A stretch of DNA of 11,717 bases from an uncultured Alphaproteobacteria bacterium (GTDB lineage Bacteria > Pseudomonadota > Alphaproteobacteria > Sphingomonadales > Sphingomonadaceae): the NCBI GenBank assembly GCA_903939555.1, contig CAJAHV010000107.1:1-11717 (forward strand), given 5' to 3'. The notes under the pieces are model-generated. The model was not told where the DNA came from and searched no databases. It saw only the letters and a program-made list of their open reading frames with translations. Shown piece after piece: positions 5,342 through 11,468 of the stretch. Within the stretch, counting starts at the first letter, position 1, and each line of letters begins with the position of its first letter. The position numbers and the translations under genes are program-made.

Positions 5342-6547
5342 ATGAACCCCGTAGAACATACCGACATCGAGGCATTTCGTCTGGAGGCGCGGGACTGGCT
5401 CGCGGAGCACTTCCCAACTGCCCTTGCAGACAACCCCGAGCGGCAAGCCGTCGACATCTTCGGGCCGGACAACACCGATCCTGATTTCCAATTGTGGCTG
5501 GCCCGGATGGGTGCCAAGGGATGGACCGTACCCCTTTGGCCCCGGCACTACGGCGGTGGCGGGCTCACGGAAATACAAGCGAAGGTACTGGCCGATGAGA
5601 TGGCGCGGATCGGCGCGACCAATCCGGTGAAAGGGATGAGCGTGAACCTTCTGGGCCCGACGCTGCTGGAGTTCGGGAACGAGGATCAGAAGCTGCGTCA
5701 TCTGCCGCCTGCAGCCCGCGGCGAAGTTCGATGGTGCCAGGGTTATTCCGAACCTGGAGCAGGGTCCGATCTTGCCTCGCTGCAGTGCCGCGCCGAGGAT
5801 CTGGGCGACAGTTTCCTGATCAACGGACAAAAGGTCTGGACGAGCGGCGCACACTTTGCGCACTGGTGTTTCTGCTTGGTCCGCACCGACCGTAGCCGCA
5901 AGCAAGGTGGCATCAGCTTCGTTCTGATCGACATGCGCTCGCCGGGCGTGGAAGCGCTGCCGATCAAGTTGATCTATGGCGGTTCGACGTTCTGCGAGGT
6001 GTTCTTCAAGGACGTGGTCGTTCCCAAGGCTAACCTCGTGGGTCCGCTCCACGGCGGATGGGCAGTGGCAAAGCGCCTGTTGCAGTTCGAGCGGGGCGGG
6101 ATCGGCGATACCCGTCGCGCCCGGGGCGTGCGGCCGCTGGCCGATGTCGTGCGGGAGTATGGCGCCTTCGACTCGGATGGCCGACTGGCAGATGCCGATC
6201 TGCGAGCCCGCATTGCTGCGCACGAGATTGATGCGCGCGCCGTCGCGCTCACCCACCAAAGAATCGCGCTTGAACACCAAGCCGGCATTGACGCTGGCGC
6301 GGCAACCTCGATCCTCAAGAACGCGACCATCGCCGCAGATCAGACGCGCATGGAGCTTATTGTGGAGTTGCTCGGCCATGACGGCCTGGGCTGGGACGGC
6401 GATGCCTATTCCCAAGAAGCCCTCGAATCGGTCCGGCTCTGGCTTCGGGGCAAGTCGGGATCGATATACGGGGGCACCCACGAAATCCAGAACAACATTA
6501 TTTCCAAGCGCATACTGGCTCTACCCGATGCGAAGCCACAGCGCTGA
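5342..6547 (+). CDS. Acyl-CoA dehydrogenase family protein, long form (probable catalytic subunit)
   Basis: A 401-residue FAD-dependent dehydrogenase that would introduce an alpha,beta double bond into an acyl-CoA and pass electrons to ETF (family knowledge). ATG 5342 follows the crotonase stop by 4 bases; an AGGTAG overlapping that stop can serve as its ribosome-binding site. Motifs: GWTVPLWPRHYGGGG (60-74), WCQGYSEPGAGSDLASL (131-147), which is the flavin and substrate region, NGQKVWTSGAH (161-171), and SIYGGTHEIQNNIISKRIL (374-392), the terminal FAD-contact motif. The Tyr-Glu-Gly-Thr glutamate of medium-chain enzymes is Gly here. Glu250 in LLQFERGG aligns with the alternative catalytic position of isovaleryl- and long-chain-type enzymes. 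It is probably the catalytic partner of the short dehydrogenase at 3280-4377, though independent action is possible. It ends the operon, 64 bases from the convergent receptor gene. Confidence 0.89.
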   Translation: MNPVEHTDIEAFRLEARDWLAEHFPTALADNPERQAVDIFGPDNTDPDFQLWLARMGAKGWTVPLWPRHYGGGGLTEIQAKVLADEMARIGATNPVKGMSVNLLGPTLLEFGNEDQKLRHLPPAARGEVRWCQGYSEPGAGSDLASLQCRAEDLGDSFLINGQKVWTSGAHFAHWCFCLVRTDRSRKQGGISFVLIDMRSPGVEALPIKLIYGGSTFCEVFFKDVVVPKANLVGPLHGGWAVAKRLLQFERGGIGDTRRARGVRPLADVVREYGAFDSDGRLADADLRARIAAHEIDARAVALTHQRIALEHQAGIDAGAATSILKNATIAADQTRMELIVELLGHDGLGWDGDAYSQEALESVRLWLRGKSGSIYGGTHEIQNNIISKRILALPDAKPQR

Positions 6548-6611
6548 GATCTGTGCTTGTCCTCCGTCACCGATCAGGATTCCTGCTCGGGCCGAGGACA
6601 TTGGCCTGGTT

Positions 6612-7577
6612 TTACTCCGGCTTGATGCCGACCGCGTCGAGCAACTGCTTGGTCATCACGCGCCGCTTATCCAAGAACGTCCTTGTCTCATCCGGCCCGT
6701 AATTGAGCGCGACTGAACCTCGTTCGACGAGAAATTTCACGACCTCCGGGTCCTTGTGTGCATGGGCCGCTGCCGCCGCGAGCTTGTCGATCACAGGCTT
6801 TGGCGTCTCGGCCGGTACGGCCAGCAAGGCGAACGGCCCCAGCACCACGCTTTTGTAGCCCAGCTCGGCGAAGGTGGGCACGTGTGGCATGCCGTCCATA
6901 CGGGTGTTGGAAGCCACCGCGATGGCGATGGCCTTGCCATTTGCCTCCAGAGGTTTGAAGCCAGACTGGTAGTCGACCATCACGTCGATCCGGCCGCCCA
7001 GGAAGTCCTGGTAACCCTGCGGCCCACCCTTATAGGGCACCTGCGTCATCGTCACATTGGCCTCCTTCTCCAGGAGTTCCATCAGCACATGAAGTAGCGA
7101 ACCCTGACCCAGGGTGAAGTAATTGATCTTTCCGGGGTTCTTTCGTGCGAAGTCGATCAACTGCGGCAGCGTCTTGTAGGGGGCATCGCTACGGATCGCG
7201 ATCATGAACGGTGACTCCGATAAGCCGTGCACAGGCACGAACGCCTTGTCGGGTAGATAGAGCGGGTTCTTGGTCACGAACGGGTAGGAGACCATAGCGG
7301 TATCCGACCCATAGAACATCGTGTAGCCATCCGGCTTGGCGTTGGCAACGAGGCTCCCACCGAGAATCCCGCCGGCGCCGGGCTTGTTGTCGATCACCAC
7401 TGGTTTACCCAGCATGGCGGACATCGACTTGCCGATGACGCGGGCGCCCTGATCGGCGATGCCGCCGGCTGGCCAGGGAACGACGAGTGTGATCGGTCGG
7501 TTAGGGAAATCCTGTGCCGAAACTGTACCGGCCAGCGCGAGCGCGACTGCCAGCGATGCCATGGAAAAGAACTTCAT
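6612..7577 (-). CDS. Tripartite tricarboxylate transporter (Bug/TctC family) periplasmic substrate-binding protein
   Basis: A 321-residue secreted binding protein. The signal peptide (MKFFSMASLAVALALAGTVSA, likely cleaved after Ala21) precedes the family's opening FPNRPITLVVPWPAGGIADQ (24-43). Other family hallmarks are PVVIDNKPGAGGILGG (59-74), KPDGYTM (81-87), the VPYKGGPQGYQDFLGG segment, and GPFALLAVPAETPKPVI in the second lobe. GGAG, 5 bases before the ATG, supports the start. Such proteins bind carboxylates in the periplasm and either feed TctA/TctB permeases or act as sensors. No tctA or tctB gene is in the window, so this is an orphan receptor, as is common in Burkholderiales. It converges on the acyl-CoA operon and shares a divergent control region with the LacI-type regulator, so it probably delivers or senses the operon's substrate. 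Confidence 0.93.
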   Translation of the reverse strand: MKFFSMASLAVALALAGTVSAQDFPNRPITLVVPWPAGGIADQGARVIGKSMSAMLGKPVVIDNKPGAGGILGGSLVANAKPDGYTMFYGSDTAMVSYPFVTKNPLYLPDKAFVPVHGLSESPFMIAIRSDAPYKTLPQLIDFARKNPGKINYFTLGQGSLLHVLMELLEKEANVTMTQVPYKGGPQGYQDFLGGRIDVMVDYQSGFKPLEANGKAIAIAVASNTRMDGMPHVPTFAELGYKSVVLGPFALLAVPAETPKPVIDKLAAAAAHAHKDPEVVKFLVERGSVALNYGPDETRTFLDKRRVMTKQLLDAVGIKPE

Positions 7578-7668
7578 AAGGTCTCCGTGTACCGGTAAGG
7601 GCCGGCATGTCGTGGTGAATTGGGGATGCGAGCTGGGTTCGAGAGGCTAAGGCCATCGGTGACGCAAA

Positions 7669-7682
7669 TGTAAACGATTGCA
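7669..7682. promoter_or_regulatory. Candidate LacI-family operator upstream of the receptor gene
   Basis: TGTAAACGATTGCA fits TGNAANCGNTTNCA, the same pattern as the site at 1011-1024. It lies just downstream of the predicted start of the receptor promoter, where binding would block transcription, in the divergent region shared with the LacI-type gene. Confidence 0.58.
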
Positions 7683-7695
7683 GATCCATCAGCGA

Positions 7696-7724
7696 ATTCT
7701 GACTGATCCAATCTGCCAGGTCAA
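7696..7724 (-). promoter_or_regulatory. Candidate promoter of the Bug/TctC receptor gene
   Basis: On the minus strand, TTGACC (7724-7719) and CAGAAT (7701-7696) have 17-base spacing. The predicted start near 7689 puts the operator at about +8 to +21. The -10 matches four of six consensus bases, so this is a moderate call. Confidence 0.42.
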
Positions 7725-7731
7725 CAGGGAG

Positions 7732-7799
7732 CCGAACTTTTGCTGGGCGACCCGTTCGAACGAACCGAACTTTGCTTCGGTCTGGTAATCGCGTACATT
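7732..7799 (+). promoter_or_regulatory. Upstream control region of the LacI-type gene, with repeats and a weak promoter
   Basis: It holds a near-direct repeat (CCGAACTTTTGC at 7732-7743 and CCGAACTTTGC at 7765-7775), a perfect 10-bp palindrome CGTTCGAACG (7753-7762), and a hairpin with arms ACCGAA (7764-7769) and TTCGGT (7776-7781). A weak promoter, TTGCTT (7772-7777) to TACATT (7794-7799) with 16-base spacing, would start transcription at or next to the ATG at 7807. Confidence 0.3.
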
Positions 7800-7806
7800 G
7801 TTGGTA

Positions 7807-8835
7807 ATGCAAATACATGAAGTGGGCTTGCCGACGATTGAAGACGTCGCGGCCCGTGCCGACGTCTCGACAGCCACCGTGTCGCGCGTTTTGAACCGGC
7901 CGGATGCGGTGCGTGAAGTGCTCCGTGTACGCGTGCTAGAGGCCGTAACGCATCTGGGTTATGTGCCCAATTCAGGCGCTAGAGCGCTGAAGCTGCAACG
8001 AAGCGGCACGGTAGGTGCGGTGTTTCCAACTATTGATAACGCCATCTTCGCGAAGGCTATCGACGCATTGCAACAGAGACTCGCTGATTCAGGTCGGCAG
8101 TTGCTGATCGCGACCAGCAATTACGACTCGCAGGTTGAAATGCGTCAAGCGATCAATCTGGCCCGAAGCGGCGCGGATGCCTTGGCTCTCTGCGGCAACA
8201 GCCAGAGTCCGGAGTTGTTACAGTTCCTGCGCCAACGGGAGCTAAAGACCGTGCACGCCATGACGATCAGCGCGGAGCCGGATCGGGTCTGCGTCGGCTA
8301 CGACAACGCTTCTGCTATCGGGAAGGCGGTGCGTTACCTGCTCGACCTTGGACACCGTCGCTTCGGGATGTTGGCGGGTGTCACCCTGCACAATGACCGT
8401 GCCGCGGGCCGGGTGGCCGGTGTGCGCCAGGCACTGGCCCTGGCAGGTCTGCAATTGGATCCCCGTTGTGTGATCGAAATGCCCTACTCTCTGGAACGAG
8501 CGCGTGAAGGCTTTCGTAGGCTGATGCAAGCGCCCCAGCCACCGACCGCCGTGCTGTGCGCCATCGACGTGCTGGCTATTGGTGCGCTGCTGGAGGCCGC
8601 GACTCTGGGAATCGAGGTTCCCCGGCAGGTTTCGGTGACCGGTTTCGACGACCTGGAAATGGCGCGCCATATCCACCCGTCCCTGACGACCATGCATGTG
8701 CCGACTGAACGAATGTGGCACATGGTGGCGGACCGGATCATCGCCAGCCTTGATCAGGTGCCCATGCCAAGAGTTGCCGAGGTCGAAGTCGAACTGATCG
8801 TGCGGTCGTCCACCGGACCAGCACCGTCTGTCTGA
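7807..8835 (+). CDS. LacI-family transcriptional regulator
   Basis: A 342-residue DNA-binding regulator. The N-terminal helix-turn-helix is clear (TIEDVAARADVSTATVSRVL, 10-29), followed by the hinge region (YVPNSGARALKLQRS, 52-66) and a periplasmic-binding-protein-like effector domain (about 67-338) with VGYDNASAIGKAVRYLLDLG (163-182), CAIDVLAIGALL (251-262) and VTGFDDLEMARHIHPSLTT (277-295). I chose the ATG at 7807; TTG codons at 7798 and 7801 extend the frame, but no start in this region has a convincing ribosome-binding site, so a leaderless transcript is possible. It is divergent from the receptor gene, and two LacI-type operator matches lie before the receptor and before the acyl-CoA operon, making it the likely repressor of both. 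LacI proteins usually sense sugars or nucleosides; its neighbours point to an organic acid or acyl-CoA effector. Confidence 0.93.
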   Translation: MQIHEVGLPTIEDVAARADVSTATVSRVLNRPDAVREVLRVRVLEAVTHLGYVPNSGARALKLQRSGTVGAVFPTIDNAIFAKAIDALQQRLADSGRQLLIATSNYDSQVEMRQAINLARSGADALALCGNSQSPELLQFLRQRELKTVHAMTISAEPDRVCVGYDNASAIGKAVRYLLDLGHRRFGMLAGVTLHNDRAAGRVAGVRQALALAGLQLDPRCVIEMPYSLERAREGFRRLMQAPQPPTAVLCAIDVLAIGALLEAATLGIEVPRQVSVTGFDDLEMARHIHPSLTTMHVPTERMWHMVADRIIASLDQVPMPRVAEVEVELIVRSSTGPAPSV

Positions 8836-8846
8836 TCCAAAAGGGG

Positions 8847-8922
8847 CTCACTTTCTGGCGGCCGCAAAAGCCGCTGCGGCAATCCTGACCATGCTCGGGT
8901 GCAAGGTCCGAGCTTCGGGATC
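8847..8922 (-). pseudogene. Decayed 3' end of a PemK-like toxin gene (direct repeat A, right copy)
   Basis: These 76 bases match the last coding bases of the toxin at 211-287 in the same orientation, with four substitutions and one missing base. The translated end, HPSMVRIAAAAFAAARK, differs from the intact toxin's end at one residue (Ala for Thr) and stops at the equivalent codon. The missing base shifts the frame just upstream of that segment, and nothing upstream resembles the rest of the toxin. It is therefore a gene fragment, lying 11 bases past the LacI-type stop codon. Confidence 0.8.
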
Positions 8923-8968
8923 CACTTGCAGCCTTCGAACAGATGCAACCGATGCAGGAAAATGTCGG

Positions 8969-9024
8969 TCCGCGCCGACATGGCACTTCCGCCGCAGCAG
9001 CGCCAGCGCGTCGGTCAGGCCGTC
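8969..9024 (-). pseudogene. Decayed 3' end of the 403-residue unknown gene (direct repeat B, left copy)
   Basis: These 56 bases match 10232-10287 in the same orientation with about eight substitutions by eye; the first 19 bases are identical. They encode LTDALALLRRKCHVGAD, against LADALALLRRECHVGAD at the end of the intact gene. Similarity ends right at the position of the intact stop codon, which is lost here. The 46 bases between this fragment and the toxin fragment match nothing else in the window. Confidence 0.78.
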
Positions 9025-9127
9025 ACCCCGTGTTGGAACTCGACGGGCGAGCCACCATCCACATGGGGGCATTCCTTACGCAGCCTCCTAAAATGGCGGG
9101 CTTAAGCAGAAAAAAGTGGCAATTACC

Positions 9128-9511
9128 ATGCACGCAGCCTCCAAACACCTAGACGAGCTTGAATGGACCCGCTGGCCACTTGATCAGGTGGCCACACGCG
9201 GCAAGGCGCAATGGAAAGAACTGCTGGGCAGTGCTTCCGGGTGCCAGAACGACATGACGATGGGCGTGGTTCGCCTCAGAAAAGATGAGTCGCTTGAGCC
9301 GCACCGCCATTCGCAGCCGGAGACTTATTTCACCCTGTCAGGGCGCGGCACGGTCACCATTGAGGGTGTGGTGCACAGCGTCGAACCCGGCAGAATGCTG
9401 TTCATTCCGGGCAATGCCCAGCACCAGATCAACAACGAGAATGACGAGGATCTGACGATTCTTTACGCGTTTGCCATCAGTGATTTCAGCAAGGTTCAGT
9501 ACCACTTCTGA
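9128..9511 (+). CDS. Small single-domain cupin protein
   Basis: A 127-residue cupin. The first motif is PHRHSQPETYFTLSGRG (58-74) with metal ligands His59, His61 and Glu65. The second is PGRMLFIPGNAQHQINN (87-103) with His99. These four residues form the usual site for Fe, Mn, Ni or Zn in cupins. I chose the ATG at 9128; a GTG at 9116 is in frame, and neither start has a strong ribosome-binding site. The C-terminus, AFAISDFSKVQYHF, is a short tail after the barrel. Single-domain cupins include lyases, isomerases, dioxygenases and sensors, and the sequence alone does not choose between them. It lies between the gene-fragment scar and the ParE-like pair, in the segment flanked by direct repeat B, so it may be cargo of a small inserted element. 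Confidence 0.8.
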   Translation: MHAASKHLDELEWTRWPLDQVATRGKAQWKELLGSASGCQNDMTMGVVRLRKDESLEPHRHSQPETYFTLSGRGTVTIEGVVHSVEPGRMLFIPGNAQHQINNENDEDLTILYAFAISDFSKVQYHF

Positions 9512-9529
9512 GTGAGCCCTGTCGCTCAC
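9512..9529. terminator. Hairpin between the convergent cupin and toxin genes, possible bidirectional terminator
   Basis: Perfect 6-bp arms GTGAGC (9512-9517) and GCTCAC (9524-9529) flank a 6-base loop in the short gap between the two convergent stop codons. No T-tract is present on either side, so termination by this hairpin alone is uncertain. Confidence 0.3.
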
Positions 9530-9534
9530 AACGC

Positions 9535-9852
9535 TCAGTGGTAATCGTCTTCCCGTTGATGGCGGACGGCGCCAATGATGACGGTGGACTTGTCCACAAC
9601 CTCGAACAGCGCGACATAGCCGGTGTGGCCAAACGGGATGATCAGTTCTCGAACAAAAGAACTGGGGCCCACCTTGCGACAGGCAAACGGTGACGACGCC
9701 AAAAATGCGATGCCGTCCTTGATGGCCTGCACGGCCTTCCCCGGGATGTCGAGGTCGCCCGTTTCACTGTCCAATTCACGTTGCAGCGCGAAGTCAAACA
9801 GTCGCTCCAAATCAAGTGCCGCCGCTTCACTGAAAACAACCCGGTAGGTCAT
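9535..9852 (-). CDS. ParE/RelE-superfamily toxin
   Basis: A 105-residue protein with the ParE pattern: an N-terminal strand and helix (MTYRVVFSEAAALDLERLFD), a central SSPFACRKVGPSSFVRELI segment (53-71), where ParE/RelE proteins carry RxLxxPxxGxxxRELxI, then FGHTGYVALFEV (74-85) and a C-terminal strand VIIGAVRHQREDDYH (91-105). The role would be growth inhibition, by gyrase poisoning if truly ParE or by ribosome-dependent mRNA cleavage if RelE-like. The ATG overlaps the antitoxin's TGA as ATGA (9849-9852), the standard coupled arrangement, so the upstream gene is its antitoxin. The length is typical of the family. The ParE versus RelE subtype is inference from the overall pattern. Confidence 0.85.
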   Translation of the reverse strand: MTYRVVFSEAAALDLERLFDFALQRELDSETGDLDIPGKAVQAIKDGIAFLASSPFACRKVGPSSFVRELIIPFGHTGYVALFEVVDKSTVIIGAVRHQREDDYH

Positions 9853-10130
9853 CCGCCGCCCTGCTCCTTGACCTGCCTGGCCGCCTCCAGTTTGGCTTCC
9901 AGCTTGGCAATCACCTGTTCAGCGGGGATACCGTTGCCGTCACGCTGGGTCGCCTCGATAGCGGCCATACCGCGCCGAATGAATTCAGCCTGGTTCTTGC
10001 GCTTGGCGACCGTGGTTCGAACCGCGTTTTCAACGAATTGCGACAACGATTCACCTTGCTCCAGCACACCTTCGAGTTCAAGCCGGAAATCAGGGGCAAC
10101 ACGGATGGGGGGGAGCGTAGCAGTTTTCAT
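9849..10130 (-). CDS. Antitoxin of the ParE-like module
   Basis: A 93-residue protein directly upstream of, and overlapping by 4 bases, the ParE-like toxin. An N-terminal strand (TLPPIRVAPDFRLELEGVLEQGE) is followed by LSQFVENAVRTTVAKRK (29-45), which reads as a strand-helix-helix ribbon-helix-helix domain. A Lys- and Glu-rich C-terminal helix (VIAKLEAKLEAARQVKEQ) would be the toxin-binding tail. It should neutralise the toxin and repress the pair. A TACAAT -10-like hexamer on the minus strand (10142-10137) is so close to the ATG that transcripts could be leaderless, but no good -35 accompanies it. TTGCA and TGCAA half-sites (10143-10147 and 10155-10159) next to that hexamer could form the operator. 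The antitoxin call is firm from context; the fold is less so. Confidence 0.75.
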   Translation of the reverse strand: MKTATLPPIRVAPDFRLELEGVLEQGESLSQFVENAVRTTVAKRKNQAEFIRRGMAAIEATQRDGNGIPAEQVIAKLEAKLEAARQVKEQGGG

Positions 10131-10171
10131 GGGTCAATTGTATTGCAGATGCTATGCAAATTCGCTCGTTC

Positions 10172-10216
10172 AAAGCGCCCCGCTGCTGCAGGTGACTTGA
10201 GCGCATCGGGGCGTTT
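10172..10216. terminator. Long-loop GC-rich hairpin, possible terminator after the 403-residue gene
   Basis: CGCCCCG (10176-10182) pairs with CGGGGCG (10207-10213), and AAA (10172-10174) pairs with TTT (10214-10216) around one bulged G. The loop is 24 bases. It lies 12 bases past the stop of the minus-strand unknown gene and before the antitoxin. The large loop and the short T-run make termination a tentative call. Confidence 0.3.
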
Positions 10217-10227
10217 ACAAAAATCCG

Positions 10228-11439
10228 TCAATCCGCGCCGACATGGCACTCGCGCCGAAGCAGCGCCAGCGCGTCAGCCAGGGCGTAGTCGTGGTCGCTG
10301 GTCAGGGTGGCCAGGGCTTCGTCCATGAAGCTGGCCCACAGCGCCTGGTAGGCCTCTTGATGCTGCTGCGGCGCGTGCTCGGCAATGTAGCGGCTGGCCA
10401 GTGGCGGCTGCAGACCGCTCTTGCGGATTTTGCGCAGCAGGGTGGTGGCGCTTTTTTTGCTCAGCAGGGTGCGGGGGCTGGCCCCGGCGGCCACGCACAA
10501 AAACAGTGTCAGCAGGGAGCCGTCGTCTTGGTGGCCGGCGGTGGCTTTGTGCCAGGCGGCCGAGACGGCGCGGTCAAAGTGGTCTACCTCACTCAGAGCG
10601 CCTTCGAGCCAGAAGTAGCGGCCCAGAAAGCTGGGTGTCTGGTCAAACAGCTTGCGCGGGCTTAAGGTGGCGTCCAGAATTTTGGCCAGATCGCCCTGCA
10701 CCGAATCGCGCAGGCCGGCCACCACCGGCACGAACGGCGCAGGCAGGTGGGCGGGTAACGCAACTTCCAGCGGTCGGGCCTTGGGCGTTCCATGCGCCTT
10801 GCGCAGGGCGCTGATCAGCGCAGCAAACCCGGTCCAGTCGGGCATGTCCTGGCGCTTGGCGGTAGCCAGCAGCAGCGCGGTGCGGATCACCGCCTCGGCG
10901 TCGGTGCCAGCCTCTTGCAGCTCAGTGGCGTCCAGCCCCAGCTCGCCGGCCAGCCAGATGGCAGCATCCAGCACCAGCACCGCCCGGCTGCGCTGCGCCA
11001 TCTCGGTCTGGTAATCGGTCAGCGGGCGCAGCGACCATTTGGCCAGCTGCGGAATGTGCTCCTTGGTGAAGCCGCCGCGCTCGTGCATGCCAAAGTGGCT
11101 GTTCTGCGGCATCGCAATCAGGGCCTTGAGCATCTCCGAGCCGCCCTTGGAGCGCGACAGCAACGAGTGGTCGCGCAGCGCCTCGGCCGCCAGCCGCAGG
11201 TCACCGCCGCTGCTGTGCTCCAGGTACAGGCTGACCAGGTTGACCAGACGGACGCGGGCCTGCTCCACCTCAGGGCGCAAGAACTCGCTGCCAAAGTAGC
11301 GCGCGATCTGCACCATGCCCTTGGGCGCCTCGGCGCACAGGGCCTCCAGCCGAGCCGGCGTCAACAGGCCGTGCTGCACCCCATAAGCCAACGCCTTCTC
11401 AAAGAAGGGGCGCGCATCAAACAGGGAAACGGTGGACAT
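10228..11439 (-). CDS. Conserved-looking hypothetical protein, 403 residues, unrecognised
   Basis: I do not recognise this protein's family. The start is ATG 11439 (MSTVSLFDARPFFEKALAYG). It has no signal peptide and no clear membrane span, and it reads as almost entirely helical and rich in Leu and Ala, so it is likely cytosolic. Distinctive stretches are GMVQIARYFGSEFLRPEVEQ, SHFGMHERGGFTKEHIPQL, LGRYFWLEGALSEVDHF, and a basic segment near LLSKKSATTLLRKIRKSG. No nucleotide-binding loop or catalytic triad stands out. It lies 29 bases downstream of the partial gene at the right edge on the same strand, so the two probably form an operon. Its 3' end is duplicated in decayed form at 8969-9024, as expected if an element inserted at the end of this gene. 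It appears to belong to the chromosome flanking the accessory block. Confidence 0.75.
   Translation of the reverse strand: MSTVSLFDARPFFEKALAYGVQHGLLTPARLEALCAEAPKGMVQIARYFGSEFLRPEVEQARVRLVNLVSLYLEHSSGGDLRLAAEALRDHSLLSRSKGGSEMLKALIAMPQNSHFGMHERGGFTKEHIPQLAKWSLRPLTDYQTEMAQRSRAVLVLDAAIWLAGELGLDATELQEAGTDAEAVIRTALLLATAKRQDMPDWTGFAALISALRKAHGTPKARPLEVALPAHLPAPFVPVVAGLRDSVQGDLAKILDATLSPRKLFDQTPSFLGRYFWLEGALSEVDHFDRAVSAAWHKATAGHQDDGSLLTLFLCVAAGASPRTLLSKKSATTLLRKIRKSGLQPPLASRYIAEHAPQQHQEAYQALWASFMDEALATLTSDHDYALADALALLRRECHVGAD
10232..10287. repeat. Direct repeat B, right copy (3' end of the 403-residue gene)
   Basis: The last 18 or so codons of the intact unknown gene, matching 8969-9024 in the same orientation at roughly 86% by eye. 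Together the two copies flank the cupin gene and the ParE-like toxin-antitoxin pair. Confidence 0.78.
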
Positions 11440-11468
11440 GGGGCGTTGGCTGGCCGGGGGATGGCCGC

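Noticed and set aside
5144..6481. A 445-codon open frame on the minus strand opposite the crotonase and long dehydrogenase genes
   Set aside because: It lies antisense to clear family members, has no recognisable domain, and is expected from GC-rich codon bias.
6548..6611. Possible terminator between the convergent dehydrogenase and receptor genes
   Set aside because: Only a 4-bp stem (CTCG/CGAG) with no T-tract could be found.
5976..6716. A 246-codon plus-strand frame overlapping the long dehydrogenase and running into the receptor gene
   Set aside because: It is an out-of-frame translation of the dehydrogenase plus antisense of the receptor; no start signal or family match.
8848..9072. 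A 74-codon minus-strand frame joining both gene fragments of the scar
   Set aside because: It fuses two unrelated 3' fragments with no promoter or ribosome-binding site seen; the toxin part carries a one-base deletion. Treated as a scar, not a gene.
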